Assembly: GCF_001027925.1 (NCBI RefSeq)
Contig: NZ_LECT01000050.1
Location: 62,001-126,000, forward strand
Length of the DNA: 64,000 bases
Origin: Rhodopirellula islandica
GTDB taxonomy: Bacteria > Planctomycetota > Planctomycetia > Pirellulales > Pirellulaceae
Direction: 5' to 3'
Below, in pieces: positions 1 through 8,756 of the stretch. A program made the position numbers and the translations under genes. The notes under the pieces were generated by a model that saw only the letters and a list, made by a program, of their open reading frames with translations, had not been told where the DNA came from and searched no databases. Every line of letters begins with the position of its first letter. Within the stretch, counting starts at the first letter, position 1.

Positions 1-53
1 TGCTCTTTTACACTGCCGCATTGGCCTTTCCCGCAATTTCCGGCAAGAACACG

Positions 54-1646
54 ATGACCTCTTCTGCGAACACCACCTCGCCCGCCATCGCTGAAACGAC
101 TTGGCTCACCGAGCAACGCATCCTGGTACTCGATTTTGGATCGCAATACGCGCAACTGATCGCCCGCCGCGTTCGCGAACAAAACGTCTATTGCCAGATT
201 GTTCGCCACGACATCTCCGCCGAACGAATCGCGGAACTGGCTCCCAAAGGCATCATCCTCTCGGGCGGCCCGAACAGTGTTTACGAAGAGGGCGCCCCGA
301 AGTGCGACGAAGGGCTGTTCGACCTGGGCATCCCCGTCCTCGGCATTTGCTACGGAATGCAACTCGCCTGCCAAGCCCTCGGCGGCAAAGTCGACAACAC
401 ACCCAGCCGCGAATACGGCCGAGCGATGTGCGACTTCGTCGATCGCGATTCGATCTTCCGGGGCATGCAAGAATCCGAACAAGTCTGGATGAGCCACGGT
501 GACCAGGTGTCACAGATCGCCGATCAGTTCACCGCGATGGCCAAGACATCGACCTGCCCCTACGCCGCGATTCGCCACAACGAGCGTCCGGTGTTCGGAA
601 TGCAGTTCCACCCCGAAGTCACACACACGCCACACGGCGGCCAAATCCTTCGTAACTTTGTCATCGATGTCTGCGGCTGCGATGGCAGCTGGAAACTGGG
701 TGACTTCGCCGACGCCGCGATTGAATCGATTCGCAAACAGGTGGGCGACAAACGCGTCATCTGCGGGCTGTCCGGTGGAGTGGATTCCTCTGTTGTCGCC
801 GCGTTGCTCTACAAAGCCATCGGGCCTCAGCTCTCCTGCATCCTGGTCGACAACGGACTGCTTCGGAAGAACGAACAACAGATCGTGCTGGAAGAGTTCA
901 GCAACCACTTCAAGACCGACCTGCACATCGTCGAAGCCGAAGACCGATTCCTGACCGATTTGGCTGGCATTGACGAACCACAAGAGAAACGCCGCCGCAT
1001 CGGGCACGCCTTCATCGAGTGCTTCAAAGACGAAGCCGCTAAAATCGACGGCGCCCACTTCTTGGCACAAGGCACGCTGTACCCCGATGTGATTGAAAGC
1101 GGAGCCGACAAGGACGGCCCTGCCGCCACCATCAAGCTGCACCACAATGTCGGCGGACTTCCTGAAGAATTGGGGTTTGAATTGATCGAACCTCTGCGAG
1201 ACTTGTTCAAAGACGAAGTGCGTCGACTCGGTTTGGAACTGGGCCTGCCCGAACAACTCGTCTGGCGTCACCCCTTCCCCGGCCCCGGATTGGCCGTGCG
1301 TTGCTTGGGTGAGATCACCCGAGACAAACTGGTCGTGCTGCGAGAAGCCGACGCGATCGTGGTCGAAGAAATCGAAAACGCAGGACTGTACCGAGAAACC
1401 AGCCAAGCGTTCGCCGTTTTGCTGCCAGTCCAAAGCGTCGGTGTGATGGGCGATGCCCGCACCTACGACAACGCCGTCGCAGTTCGCTGCGTCAACACAG
1501 ACGACTTCATGACCGCGGACTGGAGTCACCTGCCGTACGAACTGCTGGCTCGCATCAGCACCCGAATCATCAACGAAGTCAAAGGCGTCAACCGAGTGTG
1601 TTACGACATCAGCAGCAAACCGCCCGCGACGATCGAATGGGAGTGA
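54..1646 (+). CDS. guaA: GMP synthase (glutamine-hydrolysing)
   Basis: It converts XMP to GMP with ATP and glutamine, the last step of guanine nucleotide synthesis, in the cytoplasm. At 530 residues it has the normal full length of the family. An N-terminal class I amidotransferase domain carries the nucleophile in GICYGMQ (C99) and HPE (H186, E188). An ATP-pyrophosphatase domain follows with the P-loop SGGVDSS near residue 240, and the protein ends in the dimerisation domain with the conserved tail [10 protein letters not shown] chose ATG 54 because the reading frame upstream of it (a TTG at 21) adds residues with no family counterpart. The upstream neighbour lies outside the window. ettA follows on the same strand after about 100 bp, and nothing indicates a shared pathway. 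Confidence 0.97.
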   Translation: MTSSANTTSPAIAETTWLTEQRILVLDFGSQYAQLIARRVREQNVYCQIVRHDISAERIAELAPKGIILSGGPNSVYEEGAPKCDEGLFDLGIPVLGICYGMQLACQALGGKVDNTPSREYGRAMCDFVDRDSIFRGMQESEQVWMSHGDQVSQIADQFTAMAKTSTCPYAAIRHNERPVFGMQFHPEVTHTPHGGQILRNFVIDVCGCDGSWKLGDFADAAIESIRKQVGDKRVICGLSGGVDSSVVAALLYKAIGPQLSCILVDNGLLRKNEQQIVLEEFSNHFKTDLHIVEAEDRFLTDLAGIDEPQEKRRRIGHAFIECFKDEAAKIDGAHFLAQGTLYPDVIESGADKDGPAATIKLHHNVGGLPEELGFELIEPLRDLFKDEVRRLGLELGLPEQLVWRHPFPGPGLAVRCLGEITRDKLVVLREADAIVVEEIENAGLYRETSQAFAVLLPVQSVGVMGDARTYDNAVAVRCVNTDDFMTADWSHLPYELLARISTRIINEVKGVNRVCYDISSKPPATIEWE

Positions 1647-1744
1647 TGCCCGCCACGGCATCCCACCACTAATTCTGTCACTTTGCAATTGAAACAACTG
1701 CAACCGTATTCTCCGCCTCCACCTTCAGCCCTCCAAGCGAAAAC

Positions 1745-3424
1745 ATGGCCGGTCAATTCATTTACCAAATCACCGACCTGACCAAAAAACACGGTCAACG
1801 GAAGATCCTCGAAAACGTCAACCTCGCCTTTTATCCGGGCGCCAAAATCGGTGTGCTCGGCCCCAACGGTGCCGGTAAATCCACCCTGCTGAAAATCATG
1901 GCAGGCATGGACACCGAATTCGAAGGCACCGCACGGTTGGGCAAAGGGTTCACGGTCGGTTACCTCGAACAAGAGCCACCCCTGGACCCAACCAAGACCG
2001 TTTTTGAAAACGTCCAGGAAGCCGTCGCTGAACGTCAGGCCATCGTCGATCGCTACAACGAGATCAGCGGTCTGCTCGGCGAAGTCACCGACGACGACGA
2101 GATGCAAAAACTCTGCGACGAAATGGCGACGTTGCAAGACATCATCGACGCCAACAATCTGTGGGAACTCGATCGCTTCGTCGAAATGTCGATGGCGGTG
2201 ATGAACCTGCCACCCAAAGACGCCGAGATCACCAACCTGTCCGGTGGCGAAAAACGCCGCGTCGCACTCTGCCAGTTGCTCATTCGCCAACCCGACTTGC
2301 TGCTGCTCGACGAACCGACCAACCACTTGGACGCCGAATCCGTTTCCTGGTTGGAACAACACCTGGCCAACTACCAAGGCACCGTGGTGGCCGTCACCCA
2401 CGATCGCTACTTCCTGGACAACGTTGCTCAGTGGATCCTCGAAGTGGACCGCGGTCGAGGCATGCCGTTCGAAGGCAACTACAGCGCATGGCTGGAAAAT
2501 CGTGCCAAACGAATGGCCCTGGAAGAGCGTCAACAAAAGGCTCGCGAAAAGAACTTGGCGCGTGAACTGGAATGGATCCGCATGAGCCCCAAGGCTCGCC
2601 AAGCCAAGTCCAAAGCGCGGATCAAATCCTACGAGCAAATGTCCGCCGAACAGTTCGAAGATCGTCCCGACGATCTGGAAATCCAAATCCCTTCGGGCAA
2701 ACACCTCGGATCACTGGTCATCGAAGCTCATCACGTCAACAAAGCGTTTGGCGAAAAGACCTTGATGACGGACATGAACTTTCGCTTGCCACCCGGCGGG
2801 ATCGTCGGCATCATCGGCCCCAACGGGGTGGGCAAGACGACGCTGTTCAAGATGCTGACCGGAAGCGAACCCGTCGACGGCGGCGAAATCAAAATCGGTG
2901 AAACCGTCGACCTCGGCTACGTCGATCAATCTCGCGACAAACTGGATCCCAACAAAACGATCTTCCAAGAGATCAGTGGTGGGCACGATTCGTTTGAAAT
3001 GGGTGGCCGCGTCATGCACGCTCGCACCTACGTTTCGCGATTCAACTTCAAAGGCCCCGACCAAGAAAAGAAAGTCGGTGTGCTCTCCGGTGGAGAACGC
3101 AACCGAGTTCACTTGGCATCGCTGCTTCGCAAAGGCTGCAACGTCTTGCTGCTGGACGAACCAACTAACGACCTCGACGTGGACACATTGCGTGCCCTCG
3201 AAGAAGCGATCGCGAACTTTGCGGGCTGCGTTGTCGTGACGTCGCACGACCGCTGGTTCCTCGATCGCCTTGCAACCCATATCCTTGCGTTTGAAGGCGA
3301 CGGAAAAGTGGTTTGGTGCGAAGGCAACTTCGACACCTACGAACGCAATCGTCGTGAACGCATGGGCGAAGACGCCGACGATGACTCGCCCAAATCCCGA
3401 TACAAAAGCATTCACGCGGGCTGA
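1745..3424 (+). CDS. ettA: ABC-F ATPase, energy-dependent translational throttle protein EttA
   Basis: This is a cytoplasmic ABC-F protein with two ATPase domains and no membrane segments. EttA binds the ribosomal E site and gates entry into elongation according to the ATP/ADP ratio. Visible landmarks are Walker A GPNGAGKS (39-47), an inserted arm helix pair at about 94-140, signature LSGGEKRR near 165 with [12 protein letters not shown], a charged P-site tRNA-interaction linker around 250-300, a second Walker A GPNGVGKT near 360 and a second LSGGERNR near 447. Length (559) and arm match EttA rather than the Uup or antibiotic-resistance branches. It stands alone between guaA and the histone-like gene. 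Confidence 0.95.
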   Translation: MAGQFIYQITDLTKKHGQRKILENVNLAFYPGAKIGVLGPNGAGKSTLLKIMAGMDTEFEGTARLGKGFTVGYLEQEPPLDPTKTVFENVQEAVAERQAIVDRYNEISGLLGEVTDDDEMQKLCDEMATLQDIIDANNLWELDRFVEMSMAVMNLPPKDAEITNLSGGEKRRVALCQLLIRQPDLLLLDEPTNHLDAESVSWLEQHLANYQGTVVAVTHDRYFLDNVAQWILEVDRGRGMPFEGNYSAWLENRAKRMALEERQQKAREKNLARELEWIRMSPKARQAKSKARIKSYEQMSAEQFEDRPDDLEIQIPSGKHLGSLVIEAHHVNKAFGEKTLMTDMNFRLPPGGIVGIIGPNGVGKTTLFKMLTGSEPVDGGEIKIGETVDLGYVDQSRDKLDPNKTIFQEISGGHDSFEMGGRVMHARTYVSRFNFKGPDQEKKVGVLSGGERNRVHLASLLRKGCNVLLLDEPTNDLDVDTLRALEEAIANFAGCVVVTSHDRWFLDRLATHILAFEGDGKVVWCEGNFDTYERNRRERMGEDADDDSPKSRYKSIHAG

Positions 3425-3511
3425 TCCAGCTTCGCGATCGCAGCCTCCGCGACACTCGCGGAGGCACTCTCTTCATTCACCCATCTGTTTCCTTTCCACC
3501 TTTTCAAATTC

Positions 3512-3871
3512 ATGACGATTCTGCGCACAGGCACCAACGAAAAGTACGCCGACGGCTATGCAGCCGCTTTCGGTGGCGGATCCTCCGCCTCGAAAAAAAC
3601 CGCGAAGAAAGCGACCAAGAAGGCAACGAAAAAAGCCAAGACTCAGCCTGCTCTGTCGAAGAAAAAGGCCGCCAAAAAGTCCGTGAAGAAAGCGGCGAAA
3701 AAGAGCGTCAAAAAGGCAGTCAAAGCCAAAGCCGCCACCAAAAAGTCGGTCAAAAAATCAGTCAAGAAGTCTGTCAAAAAGGCAGCGAAGAAATCGGTCA
3801 AGAAGCCCGCTAAAAAGTCCGTCAAAAAATCGGCAAAGAAAGCGGTCAAGAAGACCAAGAAGAAGAGCTGA
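3512..3871 (+). CDS. Histone H1-like lysine/alanine-rich DNA-binding protein
   Basis: This is a 119-residue, extremely basic protein. Residues 1-26 form a short non-repetitive head (begins MTILRTGTNEKYADGY). The rest is low-complexity repeats of the types KKATKKA, KKAAKKS and KKSVKKS, ending in KKTKKKS. This is the composition of the C-terminal tail of eukaryotic histone H1 and of bacterial Hc1-like and AlgP-like proteins, which bind DNA without sequence specificity. A nucleoid-compaction role is therefore an inference from composition. The repeat is also visible in the DNA as a run of AAGAAATCGGTCAAG-like units, so length variation between strains by slippage is likely. It is a single gene between ettA and an orphan. 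Confidence 0.8.
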   Translation: MTILRTGTNEKYADGYAAAFGGGSSASKKTAKKATKKATKKAKTQPALSKKKAAKKSVKKAAKKSVKKAVKAKAATKKSVKKSVKKSVKKAAKKSVKKPAKKSVKKSAKKAVKKTKKKS

Positions 3872-3998
3872 ATGCACCCTGAAGAGCGGCCGGGAAAGCC
3901 AAGCGTTTTCCCGTGCCCCTCGACACAACAGGCACGTCCTCCACAATGATGTTGCCCCCGCCAAGCATCCCGCCTTCCAACTTCCTTCGGTTCCCTTG

Positions 3999-6900
3999 AT
4001 GCCTGCCTCACCGTCCCGCGAACCCAATGGCAACCTGCCCGACCATCAATTGGCCGCCGCAGCCTGGTCGCCGCCCTCGCAGGATGTTCAAAAAGCACTC
4101 CAGGCTCTCGTCGGGTACCTGAACTTCTCGTCCGGCCCCGCTCCCACCGCGGCCTTCTTGGCTTGGAACCAAGTTCATGACGAAGCCTCCGGTGGGGACG
4201 TTCTGAACGGACCACCGCCCTTCTTGATCATCCGAGATTGGCTGGAAGAAACCGCTCTGTCGTTGAAAGCCAGCTCGCCCGCGTTCTCCAACGTCGATCG
4301 CGCTCTCGGCCTGACCAATTTGCTCTGGTCCGGACTGCTGCCCGCCTACCTGGACTTTCACCGTGACCTGCTGTTTCACCAACCGCCTGAACTGATCTTC
4401 AACGGTTTCTTCCTGGGACGCTGCGCCGAAGTCATGGTGCAGCAGATCCGCGAAGACGAAACCATCGGCAGCGTCCAAGACGAATCCGAGCGGCTGGGAC
4501 AAATCATCAGCACGCTCAATGATTACGTCGGCTACCGCCCGGTCGCCGTGCTGGAAAACCGTGCCTGCCAACCCTACGCCCACGAGTTCGTTCGCCCGAT
4601 CCCGCAAATGATCCAGGGCGCTGGCATCACCGCCGGCCCTTACCGCGAATTGATCGAACGAGCCGTGCTCGCGATCAACGAAGCCCCCGAGGACATCCTG
4701 CGTGCCGCCGCAATGGATCCCCAGCAACTGCGAGAGCTCTGCCTGGACCCGCGGGCTTATGATTTCGATCACCCCGTCAATCGTCGGCCCAATTATCACT
4801 TCGGCGGATGGGACGAACATGCGATCGATTCCGATGGACGCTACGATCGATTCATCCTTCGAAGCGTGACCCTCGATTCGCTCCTCGCACGGGTCAACGA
4901 AACGCCTGACTTGCCTCGCGAGGAACTGCTCGAAGAAGCCGCCTCGGTGCTGGCCGGAACGATGCTGATGGCATCCGGCATCTCCGGTTGGGGACCGGGT
5001 TGTTACAGCAGCGATGTGACCCTGCGATCACTGATGGTGCCGATCGCCAATTTCCGCGACGAATTCTACAACTGGCGAATCTCGAGGATTGGTGGCTCGC
5101 ACGGTCAACGCTTGCTCGACGAAGTCAAAACCCGCCACCAAGCGTTCGGTGCCGCTCGCCAAAACTTGAACGCGGCTCTGGCACGCCGTCGCGCCATCCA
5201 GCTGCAACACGTCCAACTGGCTCGCATCTACGCCCGCTTGGGATACCCCGACTCCGCGACCAAACAAGCCGACGTGGTCCCCGCCACCTCCGCTCGTTTG
5301 ATGTGCCGCATCGATTGCGGGATGACACTGGGACTGCGAGCCCTGCGAACCGATCACTTTCCCGATGCGGTGGAAGTCCCCGAACAAACCTTCGATCTCA
5401 TCCGCCGCGCGATTGAATGCGGCGCCCTGATGGACCCCTGGGACATCCTGGGATTCACCGGCAACTTCAGTTTGTACCCCGGGATTGAAAACTCGATCCA
5501 CGACAGCCGACTCGACGAGTTGCTGTACATCATCGAAAACCTGTTTGGTTACATCGCTCGTGTTTGGAGCGAAGCGGCCGCGCGGGACGACGAAGTCGCC
5601 TACGAGCGAATGGACCGTCAGTACCGCGAAGTCGCCCAGTGGTGGCGAACCTTCGCCGCACACACGGTCGAGTCCGTCGAAGCAACCGATCCCTGGGAAT
5701 CGTACGAATCGGCTCGCCTGGTCGCACAAGCCCTGCGTTTGTGGCACCGCGGCGGCGCCCAACGAGGCGACATCGCATTCTGGGCCCCGCACGCCGACCT
5801 GTTCGATTCACCACGTGCCTACATGCTGGTGATCTCGGCTTTGCTGGAACGCAAGGACTTCATTCCCGCTCAAGCTCTGTTGATTCACTGGCTTTGCCAA
5901 GCCGACCGGGTTGGACTTCGCAGCGGCGCCAACTCGCTGCCTCGATTGGCCGAACGCTGGCTGCTGCAACTCCGCGACCACATGCGAGAGACCCCGCAAG
6001 AGCTATGGCCGCGAGTCAACAAATTCTTCGACTACCTCGAAGCCAACGCCGAATCCTTTTGGTCAGCACCATGCTTTGAAGTCGGTGACGAAGAACCTCG
6101 CGATCGACGCCGCGACAACTGGGAACAAGAATTGGCGAATGCCAATGACGACCCCACTGATTTGCCGGAAGACGACGAAGAATCGGGTCTGTTCGATGCG
6201 GCGTACGAAAACGTCAGCTATCGCGACACAACCGATGATGGCAACGAAGGCTCCATCTTTGATACCAGCAGCGACAGCAGCAGTGTCGATGAACTGGAAG
6301 CCGAAGTGAAACGCCTGGCCAGCCGACTCGATTTCTTGCAGTCGCTCGCTCGCATGTGGGCTGTCGGTGCGGACGTCGCTCTGACCGAGATCCACTCCGC
6401 GACCGAAGCGGGCACCCAAGTCGAACCAGCGGACTCCTCGGATCCCGTTCGTCGTCAACAACAGATCGAAGCGTTGTCTGCATGGGCACGCCGCGCGGTT
6501 GCCAACCGCATCGGCCTGCTCGAACTGCTGAGCGATGTTCGTGCTTACAAGATCAAACCTGCCGGCACCGACAAAGATTCAATGCGAATCTATGATCGCC
6601 GCCGCGTTCTCCGCGACAGCCTCATGGAACGGGTCATCACCACCGCGGTGGAAATGGCCGATGCCAGACGCTTGATCGCCAGTGCTTTAGGTGCCCTCCA
6701 AGGCAAACTTCCCGAGGACGTCGGGGAAGAGTTTGCCGAGGATGACGCCGGTGCCATTGAGCTGTTCTCGGCACTGATCGCGGGCGATTCGGAACGAGCG
6801 CGTGAGCGGTTCCCTGTCTTCATCGAAGCGATCCTCCACCGCAGTCTGCTGTACATCCCGCTGTCCCGCGGCGGCGACCCAGTCAAAATCTATGTGACCC

Positions 6901-8204
6901 GGCTGAGAGAACGCGTGCTCCGGCACTTGCTGCACTGGCTCCCGCGACGCGGCCTGTTTGCAGAAACCTGTCGCCTGATCGAAACCGCTCGCCAAATGGA
7001 ACAACGGCATCCAATCGGTGCCGGGGCCGTGACGGAATTTGATGGCTTGTATCGTGCCGGGTACCGATCACTGGTCTGCTCCATCGCCGAAGCCGTGCTG
7101 CACGCCACCGCTGGCGAACCGCCCTCCCCTGCCCCCACCGAATCACCATCCGCCTCGCGCGAACTCAGCGTCACCGACCAAGACGCGATCGCCGATCGCT
7201 TGATTCCCCTGCTGGAACGGTTGACCGAAACGATGCTGGGCAGCTGGCTGGCCCACAGCCAAACGCTTCGCCTGTCACCACTCGAAGCCGTCAGCGACCC
7301 GGCGAAATGGGAACGCTTGATCGAGTTCATTCAGCGTTACGGCGACCCAATCTTCACACAAGGTTTTCTACAACTCAGCAACGTCCGTGCGGTGCTGCAC
7401 CAAGATGTCTCATCCTGGTTGGAACGAGCCGTGACCGATGGAGACGACTTGCTGGAAGACACGCAGCTCTTCCGAGATCTCGAGCTCGGCAAGATCAAGA
7501 TCAACGAAGCCTCTCGCTGGATCACGCTGGTGTTCGAATCGTTGCTCGATCACCACGCTGAATACCAAGACTACAACAGCACAACGACCCAAAGCGATCG
7601 TGGCGAACTGATCTACACATTCCTCGACTTCTTGCGACTTCGCACGCGTTACGAACGCGTTGCCTGGAACTTGAAACCGATCATGTGGACCCACGAAGTC
7701 CTCGTCCGGATGGGACTCGACCAAGCGTCGCTGGGTTGGCGAGAAAGCCTGAACGAACGCATCGCCGCCGAAGCCGAACTGTACGTTCAAAAACTGCGAG
7801 AATTGCAACGGCGGCATTCCATGCGCATGCCCACCATCGCCGACCGCATCGAAGAACGCTTCGTTCAACCCATGACCATCGACCGCATGCGATCGTTGGT
7901 CGAACCCGCCATGAATGATGCCGAAGCGGACCGCCACAGCGCCGCATTCGAACAACTCGAAGCGGAAGCCAACGAACTTTCACGGACTCCCGTCGGCGTC
8001 GGCCTGGATCTTCCGCCGTGGCTGAGCGCTCTGGAAGACGAAGTGGAAAAAATTGGCAAGCGAAACCTGATCAGCGAAATCGACCCGCAAGAACTGATGA
8101 CGATCCCGGTCAGCCCGCTTTCGCTGGACGAATTGCAAACGCAACTCTCGACCGCCCAAACGCAAGGCCGACGATTGCCTCACATCCGTCGCCGAAAGTC
8201 ATGA
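3999..8204 (+). CDS. Large protein of unknown function (1401 aa)
   Basis: I do not recognise a family. The protein is long, soluble-looking and mostly alpha-helical, rich in Glu, Arg, Leu and Ala, with no signal peptide and no membrane segment. Around residues 714-770 it has a very acidic, Ser/Asp-rich linker (DDPTDLPEDDEESG and DTSSDSSSVDE), followed at once by a short coiled coil (ELEAEVKRLASRLDFL). The linker divides the protein into two helical halves. ATG 3999 is preferred to the TTG just before it. The gene stands alone, about 125 bp after the histone-like gene and 550 bp before glgP. Codon use resembles the neighbours, so there is no sign of recent transfer. A scaffold or helical-repeat protein is possible, but that is a guess. 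Confidence 0.75.
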   Translation: MPASPSREPNGNLPDHQLAAAAWSPPSQDVQKALQALVGYLNFSSGPAPTAAFLAWNQVHDEASGGDVLNGPPPFLIIRDWLEETALSLKASSPAFSNVDRALGLTNLLWSGLLPAYLDFHRDLLFHQPPELIFNGFFLGRCAEVMVQQIREDETIGSVQDESERLGQIISTLNDYVGYRPVAVLENRACQPYAHEFVRPIPQMIQGAGITAGPYRELIERAVLAINEAPEDILRAAAMDPQQLRELCLDPRAYDFDHPVNRRPNYHFGGWDEHAIDSDGRYDRFILRSVTLDSLLARVNETPDLPREELLEEAASVLAGTMLMASGISGWGPGCYSSDVTLRSLMVPIANFRDEFYNWRISRIGGSHGQRLLDEVKTRHQAFGAARQNLNAALARRRAIQLQHVQLARIYARLGYPDSATKQADVVPATSARLMCRIDCGMTLGLRALRTDHFPDAVEVPEQTFDLIRRAIECGALMDPWDILGFTGNFSLYPGIENSIHDSRLDELLYIIENLFGYIARVWSEAAARDDEVAYERMDRQYREVAQWWRTFAAHTVESVEATDPWESYESARLVAQALRLWHRGGAQRGDIAFWAPHADLFDSPRAYMLVISALLERKDFIPAQALLIHWLCQADRVGLRSGANSLPRLAERWLLQLRDHMRETPQELWPRVNKFFDYLEANAESFWSAPCFEVGDEEPRDRRRDNWEQELANANDDPTDLPEDDEESGLFDAAYENVSYRDTTDDGNEGSIFDTSSDSSSVDELEAEVKRLASRLDFLQSLARMWAVGADVALTEIHSATEAGTQVEPADSSDPVRRQQQIEALSAWARRAVANRIGLLELLSDVRAYKIKPAGTDKDSMRIYDRRRVLRDSLMERVITTAVEMADARRLIASALGALQGKLPEDVGEEFAEDDAGAIELFSALIAGDSERARERFPVFIEAILHRSLLYIPLSRGGDPVKIYVTRLRERVLRHLLHWLPRRGLFAETCRLIETARQMEQRHPIGAGAVTEFDGLYRAGYRSLVCSIAEAVLHATAGEPPSPAPTESPSASRELSVTDQDAIADRLIPLLERLTETMLGSWLAHSQTLRLSPLEAVSDPAKWERLIEFIQRYGDPIFTQGFLQLSNVRAVLHQDVSSWLERAVTDGDDLLEDTQLFRDLELGKIKINEASRWITLVFESLLDHHAEYQDYNSTTTQSDRGELIYTFLDFLRLRTRYERVAWNLKPIMWTHEVLVRMGLDQASLGWRESLNERIAAEAELYVQKLRELQRRHSMRMPTIADRIEERFVQPMTIDRMRSLVEPAMNDAEADRHSAAFEQLEAEANELSRTPVGVGLDLPPWLSALEDEVEKIGKRNLISEIDPQELMTIPVSPLSLDELQTQLSTAQTQGRRLPHIRRRKS

Positions 8205-8228
8205 TCCGGCCGCCGGCTCAGGCAATTT

Positions 8229-8370
8229 CGCCCAGCCGATCGAACTAGCCCAGCCGATCGAATCAGCCCAGCCCATCGAATCAGCTCAGCCGATCAGCTG
8301 CTTCCGCGTGCGAGCCACCCCGTGCACAGGCCACACCAGTGCACAGGCCATTCAGTGCACAGGCCATTCA
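8229..8370. repeat. Two short tandem repeat arrays
   Basis: From 8230 an 18-bp unit (GCCCAGCCGATCGAATCA and variants) is repeated about 3.9 times to 8300. From 8322 a 16-17-bp unit (GTGCACAGGCCATTCA) is repeated three times to 8370 and followed by a partial copy. Both lie in the 552-bp gap between the 1401-residue orphan and glgP. The remaining gap (8371-8756) holds no convincing gene or hairpin and presumably contains the glgP promoter, which I could not place. Confidence 0.8.
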
Positions 8371-8756
8371 GTGCGCCACTTCCCAATGCGACCGCGGAAA
8401 GCTTCCGCTGGTCCGCTTCCAGTTGAAATCACGAAGGTTTTCGAAACCGCTTGAAAGTGACGGGCAACTCAAAGGAATCTCAAAAAGTCGAAATTTTTTT
8501 GATTCACGGTTCACGCAAAATGAAGCCCCTAAGCCTCCCAGTCAGCGGCCGACACCAAAGACATTGAGAGAAAACAGGGGAGTGATCCGCCCCTCTACCT
8601 CGACCAAAACCTCCCATCTTTCCTTTTTCGCCTATCCGCAACAGGTCAGAGGGGGCACTCAAGTGAAGCGGACGGGGTGCCGATCAAGATTGGCTCTCCT
8701 TTATCGCACCGATATACTCCCGGCTTCTAGTCTCATCCTTGAAACGTTGAAAATCG

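Noticed and set aside
510-1703. Long open frame on the minus strand opposite guaA
   Set aside because: Rich in Asp, Val, Phe and Gln from the reverse of GC-rich codons; no start context or family; guaA is certain.
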